Assembly (NCBI RefSeq): GCF_002161175.1
Contig: NZ_NFMA01000004.1
Coordinates: forward strand, 91,117-155,116
DNA from: Flavonifractor sp. An100
Lineage (GTDB): Bacteria; Bacillota; Clostridia; Oscillospirales; Oscillospiraceae
Length of the DNA stretch: 64,000 bases
Direction: 5' to 3'
Below are positions 1-7,701 of the stretch, one piece after another (the stretch's first letter is position 1; the number at the start of each line of letters is the position of its first letter). Made by a program: the position numbers and the translations under genes. A model generated the notes under the pieces. That model had not been told where the DNA came from. It saw only the letters and a list, made by a program, of their open reading frames with translations, and did no database searches.

Positions 1-502
1 ACAGGGACACACAGCCCTGGGCCAGTACCCCGCCCACAGCCCCACCAGACTTGAGTGCTTCTCCACTGCTCCACAGAGATTTCAGTAGTCCAGCATCCCA
101 AGCCATGGGTTCTACCATCAGCCCATGGACTAGGCAGGAAAAGACCAGGGGCAGCAGCAGCGCACAGGTCAGGCGCAGGCGCACCGGACGCCCCCGATGG
201 AAGGCCAAGATATAGGCGCCCCAAAGCAGAGCGGGGGGCATCAGCCAGAATCCATACCCCAGCAGTCCTTTGATCAGGCCGCAGAAAAAGTCAATGAAGA
301 TTGCCTCCATATGGAAATACCCGAAGGCAGAAAACACAGCCAGCAGCAAACAGACCGCCGCCCCTGCTTCCCGGCGAAAGGGCCGGGGCGCCGGGGCGGT
401 GTTCTTTCGGCTGGCCGTACGCTTGCCGCTGGAGCCAGAGGAGGGACGCCGTCCTCCAGAGGAGGAACGGCTGCCCGATGATTTTGATTGGGTCCTTGCC
501 AT
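1..502 (-). CDS. ftsK: DNA translocase FtsK/SpoIIIE, N-terminal part (runs off left edge)
   Basis: The frame from ATG 502 stays open to the left edge and gives 167 residues. Seen: a basic Ser/Arg-rich leader (residues 1-45), then hydrophobic segments at about 48-62, 66-83, 84-101 and 109-130, and a GGAVGGVLAQG stretch near 153-163 of the kind found late in the FtsK four-helix membrane domain. An AAGGAA-type ribosome site lies just upstream. The family anchors at the division septum and pumps chromosomal DNA with a C-terminal AAA motor, which lies outside the window. The neighbouring tepA supports the call, because tepA and spoIIIE are adjacent in Bacillus subtilis. Whether it is the vegetative FtsK or the sporulation SpoIIIE form cannot be decided from the N-terminus. 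Confidence 0.8.
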   Translation of the reverse strand, partial: MARTQSKSSGSRSSSGGRRPSSGSSGKRTASRKNTAPAPRPFRREAGAAVCLLLAVFSAFGYFHMEAIFIDFFCGLIKGLLGYGFWLMPPALLWGAYILAFHRGRPVRLRLTCALLLPLVFSCLVHGLMVEPMAWDAGLLKSLWSSGEALKSGGAVGGVLAQGCVSL

Positions 503-533
503 GACTCTCTCGTTCCTTTCCAGTTTGCCCCGA

Positions 534-1394
534 TTACACGGCCGGAGCGGCCACGAAGGTTGCCTTCAGCAAAATCAGGACCAGGGAGATCAATCCGGCG
601 GCCCAGCAATAATAGGCAAAGGCTCCGAATTTTCCCTTATCCGCCAGAAGATTCACCAGGCGGATGGCAAAATAGCCCACCACTCCGGCGATGACCATAC
701 CCAGCAGATACTTGGGCAGCACGCCCTCCGGCAGGCCGCCCTCAGCGCCCAGCACATCCTTTACCTCCAGGATGGTGGCGCCCAGCACGGCAGGCAGGGA
801 CATAAGGAAGGAGTACCGAACGGCAAACTTCCGGTCAAAGCCAACCGCCACTCCGGCAGAAATGGTGCAGCCGGACCGGGACAGGCCGGGAATGGTGGCA
901 CAGCCCTGGGCCAAGCCCACCAACAACACGTCTTTTACCGTGGCACTGCGGGCATTTTTCCGCCCGCCCGACATCCGGTCAGAGAAAAACAGGATGCAGC
1001 CGGTGACCAGCAGAGCACAGCTGACAAACACCGGATTGCTCCCCAGGGCCTCCACGTAGTCCTTCACCAGCAGGACCACAAACAGGGGCAGTGTACCCAC
1101 AATGATCAAAAACACAAGGCGACGGGCCTCCGGGGGATGCCCCCGAGAGGGATTCCGGGAAAACACAGCGGCGATCCCGCGGAAAAACTCCACAATCATC
1201 TCCAACACATCCTGGATGTAATACACACAAACCGCCATCAGCGTGGCAAAGTGGAGCAGGATATTAAATAGGTTATCCGGCTCCTCCATGCCAAAAAAGT
1301 GCTGCAACAGCGTCAGGTGCCCAGAACTGGAGATGGGCAGAAATTCAGCTACGCCCTGGACAAAGCCAAGAACAGCCGACATGAGATAGGACAC
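534..1394 (-). CDS. uppP: Undecaprenyl-diphosphatase UppP (BacA family)
   Basis: A 286-residue polytopic membrane protein that removes a phosphate from undecaprenyl diphosphate, recycling the lipid carrier for peptidoglycan synthesis. The two family signatures are visible: VQGVAEFLPISSSGHL near residues 13-28 and LSRSGCTISAGVAVGFDR near 170-188, which carry the catalytic Glu/Ser and Arg residues. Length is normal for the family. The start is GTG 1394, eight bases after an AGGAGG site (1402-1408); a later in-frame ATG lacks such a site. It sits between tepA and ftsK on the same strand and ends 31 bases before the ftsK start, so the three probably form one transcription unit or near-unit. Confidence 0.95.
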   Translation of the reverse strand: MSYLMSAVLGFVQGVAEFLPISSSGHLTLLQHFFGMEEPDNLFNILLHFATLMAVCVYYIQDVLEMIVEFFRGIAAVFSRNPSRGHPPEARRLVFLIIVGTLPLFVVLLVKDYVEALGSNPVFVSCALLVTGCILFFSDRMSGGRKNARSATVKDVLLVGLAQGCATIPGLSRSGCTISAGVAVGFDRKFAVRYSFLMSLPAVLGATILEVKDVLGAEGGLPEGVLPKYLLGMVIAGVVGYFAIRLVNLLADKGKFGAFAYYCWAAGLISLVLILLKATFVAAPAV

Positions 1395-1496
1395 GATATG
1401 TACCTCCTACGGCGCTATGCCAATAAAATCACAAATACTATATTAGCACAATGGGCCGTATAATTCCAGTCTTTTTCACCCGGTTTCGGAAAGAGC

Positions 1497-1527
1497 TCCG
1501 GGGAGGAGATCATGCTCCCTCCCCGGA
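1497..1527 (-). terminator. Weak hairpin at the 3-prime end of tepA
   Basis: An inverted repeat (TCCGGGGAGG paired with CCTCCCCGGA) spans the tepA stop codon. On the minus strand it is followed only by GCTCTTT, so the U-run is poor. It may attenuate read-through into uppP rather than end transcription. Confidence 0.4.
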
Positions 1528-2217
1528 ACTCTCCCGGCGCTCCCGCACCAATCGGTGCAGACATTCCAACGCGTCGGACAGGCCACCAATGTGGTCAATG
1601 AGTCCCAGCTCCACCGCCTCTTCCCCATAGATCACACTTCCCACATCCGCGGCCAGCTCTCCAGTTTGTAGCATTAGCTTTGTAAAGGCTTCTCGCTTTA
1701 TATTGCTGTTGGCCGTAACAAATTGAATAATCCTCTCTTGGATACGTTCAAAATAATAGAAGGTTTGAGGCACCCCTATTACCAGACCATTCAGCCGCAC
1801 CGGATGGATGGTCATCGCTCCCGAAGGAGCAATGAAAGACTCTTTTGCAGCCACCGCCAGCGGCACCCCAATAGAGTGGCTTCCCCCCAGCACCAGGGAC
1901 ACGGTTGGCTTAGACATAGAGGCGATTAACTCAGCGATGGCCAGTCCCGCCTCCACATCTCCCCCGCCGTTGTTGAGCAGCACCAGCAATCCATCGATGT
2001 CCTCGCTCTCTTCCACCATGGCTAACAGAGGGAGCACATGTTCATATTTGGTGCTCTTACTGGTGGGAGGCAGCAGCTGGTGGCCCTCGATCTGCCCCAC
2101 AATGGTGAGCACATAGATGCTCCCCTTCTCTGTGCGGATGAGCGATGACCCTAAATCTACCAACGCCTGGGTGTCCGGTGCCTGGGGCTGTTCCTGTCCG
2201 CGTTCTTCTTCGCTCAT
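1510..2217 (-). CDS. tepA: ClpP-class serine protease TepA
   Basis: A 235-residue cytoplasmic protease of the ClpP/crotonase fold. Seen: the GGGDVEAGLAIAELI segment that forms the oxyanion turn, and GGSHSIGVPLAVAAK carrying the nucleophile serine near residue 122, followed by a HP segment at IHPVRLNG. B. subtilis TepA is reported to help protein translocation and spore development. The start ATG 2217 follows an AAAGGAGGGG site. It lies directly before uppP and ftsK, consistent with the conserved tepA-spoIIIE neighbourhood. The last residues are charged and overlap a weak hairpin. Confidence 0.85.
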   Translation of the reverse strand: MSEEERGQEQPQAPDTQALVDLGSSLIRTEKGSIYVLTIVGQIEGHQLLPPTSKSTKYEHVLPLLAMVEESEDIDGLLVLLNNGGGDVEAGLAIAELIASMSKPTVSLVLGGSHSIGVPLAVAAKESFIAPSGAMTIHPVRLNGLVIGVPQTFYYFERIQERIIQFVTANSNIKREAFTKLMLQTGELAADVGSVIYGEEAVELGLIDHIGGLSDALECLHRLVRERRESSGEGA

Positions 2218-2311
2218 AAAACCCCTCCTTTAAACTACCCCCTTAGTCTACCTCTTGGGAGGCATTTTTACTCCAAACCGCCCTAAAATTATCCATTCTA
2301 CTTTTCGTAGG

Positions 2312-2340
2312 TTGCCTTTTTCCCCATTGTCCTCTATGAT
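2312..2340 (+). promoter_or_regulatory. Sigma-A-type promoter of the XRE/OadB-motif gene
   Basis: TTGCCT (2312-2317), a 17-base spacer, and TATGAT (2335-2340), 38 bases ahead of the ATG at 2379. The ribosome site AAGGAAAGAGGAG follows at 2362-2374. Confidence 0.6.
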
Positions 2341-2378
2341 GTCACATAGAATCCCACACCCAAGGAAAGAGGAGACAT

Positions 2379-2957
2379 ATGGATAACCAAAAATTCGGGG
2401 CCTTTGTGGCCCAGCTGCGCAAGGAACAAAATCTGACTCAAAAGGAGCTGGCTGACCGTCTGAATGTGACGGACAAGGCGGTCTCAAAATGGGAGACGGG
2501 AAAGGGCTTTCCTGACGTCAAACTGCTGGAGCCCCTGGCCCAGCTGCTGGGCGTCTCTCTGGTGGAGCTGATTCAGGGAGAACGCAGCCAGGCGGAAAGC
2601 CTGACGATGGACGAGGCTGGGAAGGTGGTTTCTCAGGCCATGGACCAGTCCCAAAAGCATACGGCCCGGCGGTATCTGCACCTGCTGCGATGGTTGCTTA
2701 TCGTCATTTGTGTGTATTTGGCCTATGAACCGGTCATCCTCTTGGGCTGCCTCATCTACCTCCAGGCCCTCCAGCTCACTGCACCTCTGGCCTCTACCTA
2801 CGGGATCATTGGCGGAGCGGACGGCCCCACAGCTATTCTGGTCGCCTCCTCCTTCCCATTCCCCACCTGGTTCTGGCCCCTGGTCCAGTCTGCGGGCGCC
2901 ATTGTTTGTCTGGTGCTGGCCATCCGGGTGTGGCGCTTGGAGCGAAAATTGAAGTAA
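2379..2957 (+). CDS. XRE-family HTH regulator fused to membrane segment with Na+-decarboxylase beta-subunit motif
   Basis: A 192-residue protein. Residues 5-66 are a Cro/C1-type helix-turn-helix (LTQKELADRLNVTDKAVSKWE). After a polar linker (67-98) come hydrophobic segments at about 100-135 and 165-185. Between them is YGIIGGADGPTAILV (141-155), which matches the re-entrant Na+-binding motif GGADGPT of OadB/MmdB/GcdB decarboxylase beta subunits, with the key aspartate at D148. The full beta subunit has about 400 residues, so this is only a fragment and pumping is not expected. I infer a membrane-tethered regulator, perhaps sensing Na+ or membrane state. It stands alone, facing away from tepA and convergent with the aminopeptidase gene, with its own promoter. 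Confidence 0.8.
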   Translation: MDNQKFGAFVAQLRKEQNLTQKELADRLNVTDKAVSKWETGKGFPDVKLLEPLAQLLGVSLVELIQGERSQAESLTMDEAGKVVSQAMDQSQKHTARRYLHLLRWLLIVICVYLAYEPVILLGCLIYLQALQLTAPLASTYGIIGGADGPTAILVASSFPFPTWFWPLVQSAGAIVCLVLAIRVWRLERKLK

Positions 2958-2971
2958 TCTTTATCAAAAAT

Positions 2972-3002
2972 AAACCCGGGACCATGGAATGGTCCCGGGT
3001 TT
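2972..3002. terminator. Bidirectional terminator between convergent genes
   Basis: A perfect 14-base inverted repeat (2972-2985 with 2989-3002) around the loop GGA, rich in CCCGGG and flanked by A and T runs. It serves the XRE fusion gene on the plus strand and the M18 aminopeptidase on the minus strand. Confidence 0.85.
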
Positions 3003-3013
3003 ATGCATATTCT

Positions 3014-4426
3014 TTACTTTGCTTCGTAAACCGCCTTCATGCCCTTGTAGGTCATATAGCAGTCCAGCTTACCCACCGTCTCAAAGGGGGCGTGCATGGA
3101 CAGCACCGGCACGCCGGCGTCCAGGGTGTCGATATCCCGCTCGGCCATGTAGACGGCAACCGTGCCGCCGCCGCCCGCGTCCACCTTGCCCAGCTCGGCC
3201 ATCTGCCAGACCACATTGGCCATGTCCAGCACCCGCCGGGCATAGGCCACCACCTCTGCCGAAGCATCAGAAGCCCCGGACTTGCCCCGGGCTCCGGTGT
3301 ATTTGCACAGTCCCATGCCGTAGTTGACAAAGGCGCTGTTGCGCTTCTCATACACATCGGCAAAGTTGGGGTCATACGCCGCCGTCACATCGGCGGAGAG
3401 ACAGAAGGACTTCTCGTAGCACACCCGGGGCAGTACCCCCTGACCAGCACACAGGTCGGCCATAAAGGTGTCGAAAGCCGCCGACTTCATACCGGTGACG
3501 CCCTCAGAGCCGATCTCCTCCTTATCCGCCAGCATGCAGATGGCTGTGCGCTCCGGCACATCCAGCTGCAGCAGAGCCGCCAAGGCCGCATAGGCGCATA
3601 CCCGGTCATCGTGGCCGTAGGCACCGATCATAGAGCGGTCAAAGCCAATATCACAGGCGGAGAAGGCCGGGACAGCCGACAGCTCAGCGGAGATAAAATC
3701 GTCCTCCACAATGCCGTACTTCCGGTTGAGCAGCTCCAGCACGGACAGCTTCACCCGGTCGCTGCCCTCATCGTCGGCCAGAGGACGGCTGCCTACCAGA
3801 ATGTTCAGGCTCTCACCCGGAATGGCCTCGCCCAGCGCCTTCTTGGACTGCTCCGAACCCAGGTGGGGCAGCAGATCGTCAATGGTGAAGAGGGGATCTC
3901 CCTCCCCGTTACCCACCGACACCCGGATCACCTGGCCGCTCTTCAGTGCCACCACACCATGAAGCTCCAGAGGGATGGTCACCCACTGATATTTCCGCAG
4001 GCCGCCATAGTAATGGGTTTTCAAAAAAGCCAGCTCGTCGCTCTCATACAGGGGATTCTGCTTCAAATCCAGGCGGGGAGAGTCAATATGGGCCGCTCCG
4101 ATGTTCACGCCCTCCTCCAGGCCCTTTCGGCCCATAACCGCCAGCATGATGGCTTTTCCACGGTTCACCCGGTACACCTTATCCCCAGGCTTCAGCTCCA
4201 TACCCCGGGCATAGGGGCGGAACCCCGCATTCTCCGCCAGGGCAATGGTACGGTCCACACACTCCCGCTCCGTCTTGCCAGCGTCCAAAAACTGCTTGTA
4301 GCCCGTACAGTAGGCCTCCATAGCCTCCAGCTCCCCAGGCAGCAGCCGGTCATAGCCGTTCTTTTTCTGGCTGCTCAGAGCTTTCCGCAGCTGCTCACCC
4401 CGAGTCAGCTCCTTGGTTTCATCCAT
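3014..4426 (-). CDS. M18-family aminopeptidase (aspartyl aminopeptidase type)
   Basis: A 470-residue zinc exopeptidase. The dinuclear-metal ligands appear in order: GAAHIDSPRLD near 112, GAYGHDDRVCAY near 270, the catalytic pair in DKEEIGSEGV near 301, SADVTAAYDPN near 347 and a late SMHAPFE near 443. Length fits the family (about 430-480). The enzyme removes N-terminal residues from peptides in the cytoplasm. The start ATG 4426 follows a GGAGG site. It is 20 bases downstream of coaE on the same strand, so the two may be co-transcribed. Substrate preference cannot be read from sequence. Confidence 0.93.
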   Translation of the reverse strand: MDETKELTRGEQLRKALSSQKKNGYDRLLPGELEAMEAYCTGYKQFLDAGKTERECVDRTIALAENAGFRPYARGMELKPGDKVYRVNRGKAIMLAVMGRKGLEEGVNIGAAHIDSPRLDLKQNPLYESDELAFLKTHYYGGLRKYQWVTIPLELHGVVALKSGQVIRVSVGNGEGDPLFTIDDLLPHLGSEQSKKALGEAIPGESLNILVGSRPLADDEGSDRVKLSVLELLNRKYGIVEDDFISAELSAVPAFSACDIGFDRSMIGAYGHDDRVCAYAALAALLQLDVPERTAICMLADKEEIGSEGVTGMKSAAFDTFMADLCAGQGVLPRVCYEKSFCLSADVTAAYDPNFADVYEKRNSAFVNYGMGLCKYTGARGKSGASDASAEVVAYARRVLDMANVVWQMAELGKVDAGGGGTVAVYMAERDIDTLDAGVPVLSMHAPFETVGKLDCYMTYKGMKAVYEAK

Positions 4427-4446
4427 TGAAAAAACCTCCTTTTTGC

Positions 4447-5052
4447 CTATTGTATGTTGTTCCTCAAAATCGATTCAAACAGCGCCCGGGACCGGGCCGC
4501 AAATTCCTCCGCTCCGGCGCAGTCGTTGAAAAGTGTATAGTCACAGCCGGTTTGGAAATAGTCGTCGCTCTTTTGGGCCCGGACCCGGGACCAGGCGTAT
4601 TCCTCCGAAATGCCCTCCCGGGCCATGATCCGCCGTACCCGCACCTCCGGAGGTGCCAAAACGGCTACCGTGGCGGTGCACTGGTTCTTCAGCTGGCTCT
4701 CCAACAGGCCGATGGCATCGATGGCCACCAATGTTTTTCCATCTGCCTGGTACTGCTCCACCAAGGCGTGGGTCCTGTCTACCGTAGCCCGCTGGGCAAT
4801 GGCGTTGAGCTGTTCCAACTTCGCCCGGTCCCCAAACACGATGGTCCCCAGCTTCTTTCGATCGATGGACCCGCTCTCATCCCGGAGAGGCCCAAAGGCA
4901 TCTTCCAGATAGCTCTGTAAAGTAAAATTACTTTCCAGTAATTCATGGTAGACCTGGTCGCAGTCAATGACCGCTCCCCCCAGCTTTTTGATCTCACCCA
5001 AGGCGGTGGTCTTCCCTGCGCCGGTGGGCCCGGTGATTCCGATGATGGTCAT
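4447..5052 (-). CDS. coaE: Dephospho-CoA kinase
   Basis: A 201-residue kinase that phosphorylates the 3-prime hydroxyl of dephospho-CoA, the last step of CoA synthesis. The P-loop GPTGAGKTT sits at residues 8-16, followed by the CoaE hallmark VIDCDQVYHELL (33-44). Further signs are the DAIGLLES segment near 112 and the RRIMAREGISEE lid region near 140. Length and start are normal. It lies between tsaC and the M18 peptidase; the 82 bases upstream show no clear promoter. Confidence 0.95.
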   Translation of the reverse strand: MTIIGITGPTGAGKTTALGEIKKLGGAVIDCDQVYHELLESNFTLQSYLEDAFGPLRDESGSIDRKKLGTIVFGDRAKLEQLNAIAQRATVDRTHALVEQYQADGKTLVAIDAIGLLESQLKNQCTATVAVLAPPEVRVRRIMAREGISEEYAWSRVRAQKSDDYFQTGCDYTLFNDCAGAEEFAARSRALFESILRNNIQ

Positions 5053-5134
5053 ACGAACATCTCCTCATTTTTACTCAAACAGCTTCCGCACCGGGTCCGA
5101 AAAGAGCTATCTCAACCAAATGCAAAGTACAGGA

Positions 5135-6160
5135 TCACACCTGGATGATATGGAACCCTGCGGCCTTATTCAGCCGGTTGGTAATGGCAAGACCAATGCC
5201 GGAATCGTCCGGACACTGTGCCCAGATGGCGGTCACCTGGGTGTGGTCAAACTGGCGCAGAGCGTCAAAAATATGCCGGGCCTGTTCCTCTTTGTCTCCA
5301 GCCGGGCCCAGGTCCATGACAGGCCTCGTCTCAGACTGTCTCGTGAACAGGGGCAAAAACTCGTCAAAGCAGATGACCCCATCCTCCGCAGCGGCATGGG
5401 ACGCGATGTAAGCAGCGCTCTTGGCTGGCTCTCCGGTCACCACGGTCACCGGAGCCTTGGGGGCATAATGGCGGTATTTCATTCCGGGGGCTTTTGGCTT
5501 CTCCCCCGCCGTCATCAGCCGGGTGACTGCCTGATCCACCACGACCTCGCCCAATACGCTCTCCAACTGCTCCAGGGTAATGCCGCCGGGACGAAGCAAA
5601 CGGGGCGGTGTGCAGGTCAGATCAATGATGGTGGACTCCACCCCCACCGAACAGGGACCTCCATCCACAATGGCTTCAATTTTTCCGTCCATATCCTCCA
5701 GCATATGCCCAGCTGTGGTGGGACTGGGCCGGCCAGAGGTGTTTCCAGAGGGAGCAGCCACCGGCACATCCGCCAGACGGATGATCTCTCGGCACACCGG
5801 ATGGGCAGGACAGCGCATGCCCACGGTATCCAATCCTGCCGTCACTACATCGGGGATCAGGGGCTTCCGTCTTAAAATCATGGTCATAGGACCGGGCCAA
5901 AACCGTTCTGCCAGATCCCAGGCGCATGGGGGGATCTCCTGACAGTAACGTTCCAGCCAAGAGGCCTCCGGGATATGAAGAATCAACGGATTGTCCTGGG
6001 GGCGGCCCTTGGCTTGGAAGATATGCCCCACCGCCTCGGAGTTCAGTCCATCTGAACCCAGGCCATATACCGTCTCCGTAGGGATACCCACCAGGCCCCC
6101 CGCACGGAGAATTTCAGCGGCCTGGCGGACATCATTGGTTGTCAACTGTTTTGTAATCAA
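5135..6160 (-). CDS. tsaC: L-threonylcarbamoyladenylate synthase (Sua5/YwlC type)
   Basis: The enzyme makes threonylcarbamoyl-AMP from threonine, bicarbonate and ATP for the t6A37 tRNA modification. Residues 5-190 are the YrdC domain (GGLVGIPTETVYGLGSDG, KGRPQDNPL, SAPSGNTSGRPSPT-like segment), and the last 110 residues form the Sua5 C-terminal domain, so this is the long form. I place the start at TTG 6160: the GNAT stop TAA lies two bases upstream and AGAGGAG is 8 bases away, and the protein then begins MITKQLTTNDV (341 residues). An upstream ATG at 6187 would overlap the previous gene by 25 bases. tsaB and tsaE are also in this window, at 14678-15871. Confidence 0.93.
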   Translation of the reverse strand: MITKQLTTNDVRQAAEILRAGGLVGIPTETVYGLGSDGLNSEAVGHIFQAKGRPQDNPLILHIPEASWLERYCQEIPPCAWDLAERFWPGPMTMILRRKPLIPDVVTAGLDTVGMRCPAHPVCREIIRLADVPVAAPSGNTSGRPSPTTAGHMLEDMDGKIEAIVDGGPCSVGVESTIIDLTCTPPRLLRPGGITLEQLESVLGEVVVDQAVTRLMTAGEKPKAPGMKYRHYAPKAPVTVVTGEPAKSAAYIASHAAAEDGVICFDEFLPLFTRQSETRPVMDLGPAGDKEEQARHIFDALRQFDHTQVTAIWAQCPDDSGIGLAITNRLNKAAGFHIIQV

Positions 6161-6162
6161 AG

Positions 6163-6732
6163 TTAGGACTCCTCTTTCTCGCTCCATACCGTTTTTCCTT
6201 CTGGCCGCTCATGACGGCTGACAGAAAAAATGAGATGGGGCATATCCATACCGTAGTAGTGCTTCACAAAGCTCCCACGGACCGTCATACCATTTCGTCG
6301 GGCGACCGCCTGGGAAGGCAGGTTATTGTCCCGGATGATGGAATATACTTCCTCAAACCCTAAGATTTCAAAGGCGTAGTCCCGACAGGCACGGGCTGCC
6401 TCCGTGGCATAGCCCTTGTGCCAGGCCGCCCGTTCCAGCAAATAGCCCACCTCGGGCACCTGACGTCCGTCTCCCAGACTCTGCCAGGACAGCCCACACT
6501 GGCCCACCATAACTCCGGTTTCTTTTTCCACCACCGCCCACAGGCCAAAGCCGTCCCGGCGGTAGCGCTCCTGCTGCCGGCGCAGCCACTCCCAGGCCTC
6601 CTCATCGGGAAAGGCATGTTCATAGGCATACATCACCTGGGCATCCTGGAGCATACGGCACAGGGCAGGAAAATCCCCGTCCGTCATCTCCCGCAGCCCC
6701 AGGCGCTCTGTCTCTACCATCCACTTATCCAC
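6163..6732 (-). CDS. GNAT-family N-acetyltransferase (RimJ/RimL-like)
   Basis: A 189-residue acetyl-CoA-dependent acetyltransferase. It has the ETERLGLREMTDGD N-terminus typical of the Acetyltransf_3 group, a core around MVGQCGLSWQ, and the acetyl-CoA binding region VGYLLERAAWHKGYATEAA near residues 97-115. NLPSQAVARRNGM near 140-152 is the usual late motif. The substrate is unknown. It overlaps the start of the phosphatase gene upstream by 8 bases and touches tsaC downstream, so the three are translationally coupled. Confidence 0.85.
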   Translation of the reverse strand: MDKWMVETERLGLREMTDGDFPALCRMLQDAQVMYAYEHAFPDEEAWEWLRRQQERYRRDGFGLWAVVEKETGVMVGQCGLSWQSLGDGRQVPEVGYLLERAAWHKGYATEAARACRDYAFEILGFEEVYSIIRDNNLPSQAVARRNGMTVRGSFVKHYYGMDMPHLIFSVSRHERPEGKTVWSEKEES

Positions 6733-7381
6733 GGCCCAGCACCAGCTCTGTCAAAGCCCGGGGATCAGACACCACAAAATCCGCTCCCTCCGCCTCCAGC
6801 TCCTCCCGAGTACGGAAGCCCCAGAGCACTCCGCAGCTAGTCAGACCGCCGTTTTTCGCGGTACGAATATCCACATTGCTGTCTCCCACAAAAAGGGTGC
6901 TCTCCGCCTTGGCGCCAATGCGCTCCATCAGGCGGTGCAGCAGTGTGGGGTCAGGCTTGGTGGGTACATCGGGCAGCGCCCCCTGCACCACCGGAAACAG
7001 GCCGGGGTAATAGTGCTCCACCACCGGACCGGCCATCTGGTCCGCCTTATTGGACAGCACCGCTACGCAAACTCCTCCGTCCTTCATCGCCTTCACGGCC
7101 TCCGGAACGCCGGGATAGGGGGCGGTTTTATCCTCCTTATGTGCGTCATAATAGGGCATGAACTCCCCCAACACCTGGCGGACTCCCTCCGGGGTTCGCC
7201 AGTCCTGAGGAACAAACCGCTCGGCCAGCTTGGTCATTCCGTTGCCCACAAAATATTTGTATTCCTCCACCGTGTGGGTGGGCCAGCCGTGGAGCTTGGC
7301 TACATGGTTGCAGGCATCGGCCAGGTCATCAATGGTATTGAGCAGGGTGCCGTCCAGGTCGAAGATCACATGGGTATACAT
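6725..7381 (-). CDS. gph: HAD-family phosphatase, phosphoglycolate phosphatase type
   Basis: A 218-residue HAD hydrolase. Motif I is FDLDGTLLNT (residues 7-16), with catalytic Asp8 and Asp10. Motif II is VLSNKAD near 109, motif III the Lys in PTKPDPTLL near 141, and motif IV FVGDSNVDIRTA near 164-175. The helical cap lies between motifs I and II, as in Gph/PpaX. The likely role is hydrolysis of 2-phosphoglycolate or another small phosphoester; substrate choice is inference. It overlaps the GNAT gene by 8 bases and follows the 86-residue protein gene by 14 bases. Confidence 0.88.
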   Translation of the reverse strand: MYTHVIFDLDGTLLNTIDDLADACNHVAKLHGWPTHTVEEYKYFVGNGMTKLAERFVPQDWRTPEGVRQVLGEFMPYYDAHKEDKTAPYPGVPEAVKAMKDGGVCVAVLSNKADQMAGPVVEHYYPGLFPVVQGALPDVPTKPDPTLLHRLMERIGAKAESTLFVGDSNVDIRTAKNGGLTSCGVLWGFRTREELEAEGADFVVSDPRALTELVLGRG

Positions 7382-7395
7382 GGTTCCTCGCCCCT

Positions 7396-7656
7396 TTACT
7401 CAAAAATCCCGATCTCCATGCCGCCGATCTCCACCTTGGTGCTGGGGGCAAAACCGGCGCGCTGGAGATAGGCCTTCACCGCCATCTGCGCATACTTGGG
7501 GTTGACCTTTTCATCCTCAAGGTCCAGGTCCAGCCGGTGCCCGGCCTCGCCGCCGCAGACCACGCCGTGGTCGTCCAGCACCTCGTTAAGCTCTCCTACC
7601 ACATCTTCCAGGCTCTTCCCCTGAGGCAGTGCCTCATAGTGAATAAATAAATCCAT
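7396..7656 (-). CDS. Small acidic protein of unknown function (86 aa)
   Basis: I do not recognise this protein. It is an acidic, soluble-looking 86-residue chain with a two-part layout: residues 1-35 (LPQGKSLEDVVGELNEVL) look helical, and after a GGEAGHRLDLDLEDE turn the rest looks alpha/beta. No cysteines other than one (VCGG), no signal peptide and no membrane segment are seen. An ATG with a GGAG-type site at 7656 and its tight position between prfA and gph (14 bases to gph) support a real gene in this operon. Confidence 0.7.
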   Translation of the reverse strand: MDLFIHYEALPQGKSLEDVVGELNEVLDDHGVVCGGEAGHRLDLDLEDEKVNPKYAQMAVKAYLQRAGFAPSTKVEIGGMEIGIFE

Positions 7657-7701
7657 TGATTTTGTTCTCCTTTTCTGTATTGTTTGGCCTTCCCGGACCG
7701 T

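Noticed and set aside
270..1271. Long open frame on the plus strand opposite uppP
   Set aside because: It lies wholly antisense to the clear uppP gene, has a His/Gln/Gly-rich composition expected from reverse reading of G+C-rich codons, and lacks a ribosome site.
2906..4429. 507-codon plus-strand frame opposite the M18 aminopeptidase
   Set aside because: Antisense to a gene with intact zinc ligands; the translated chain has no recognisable domain.
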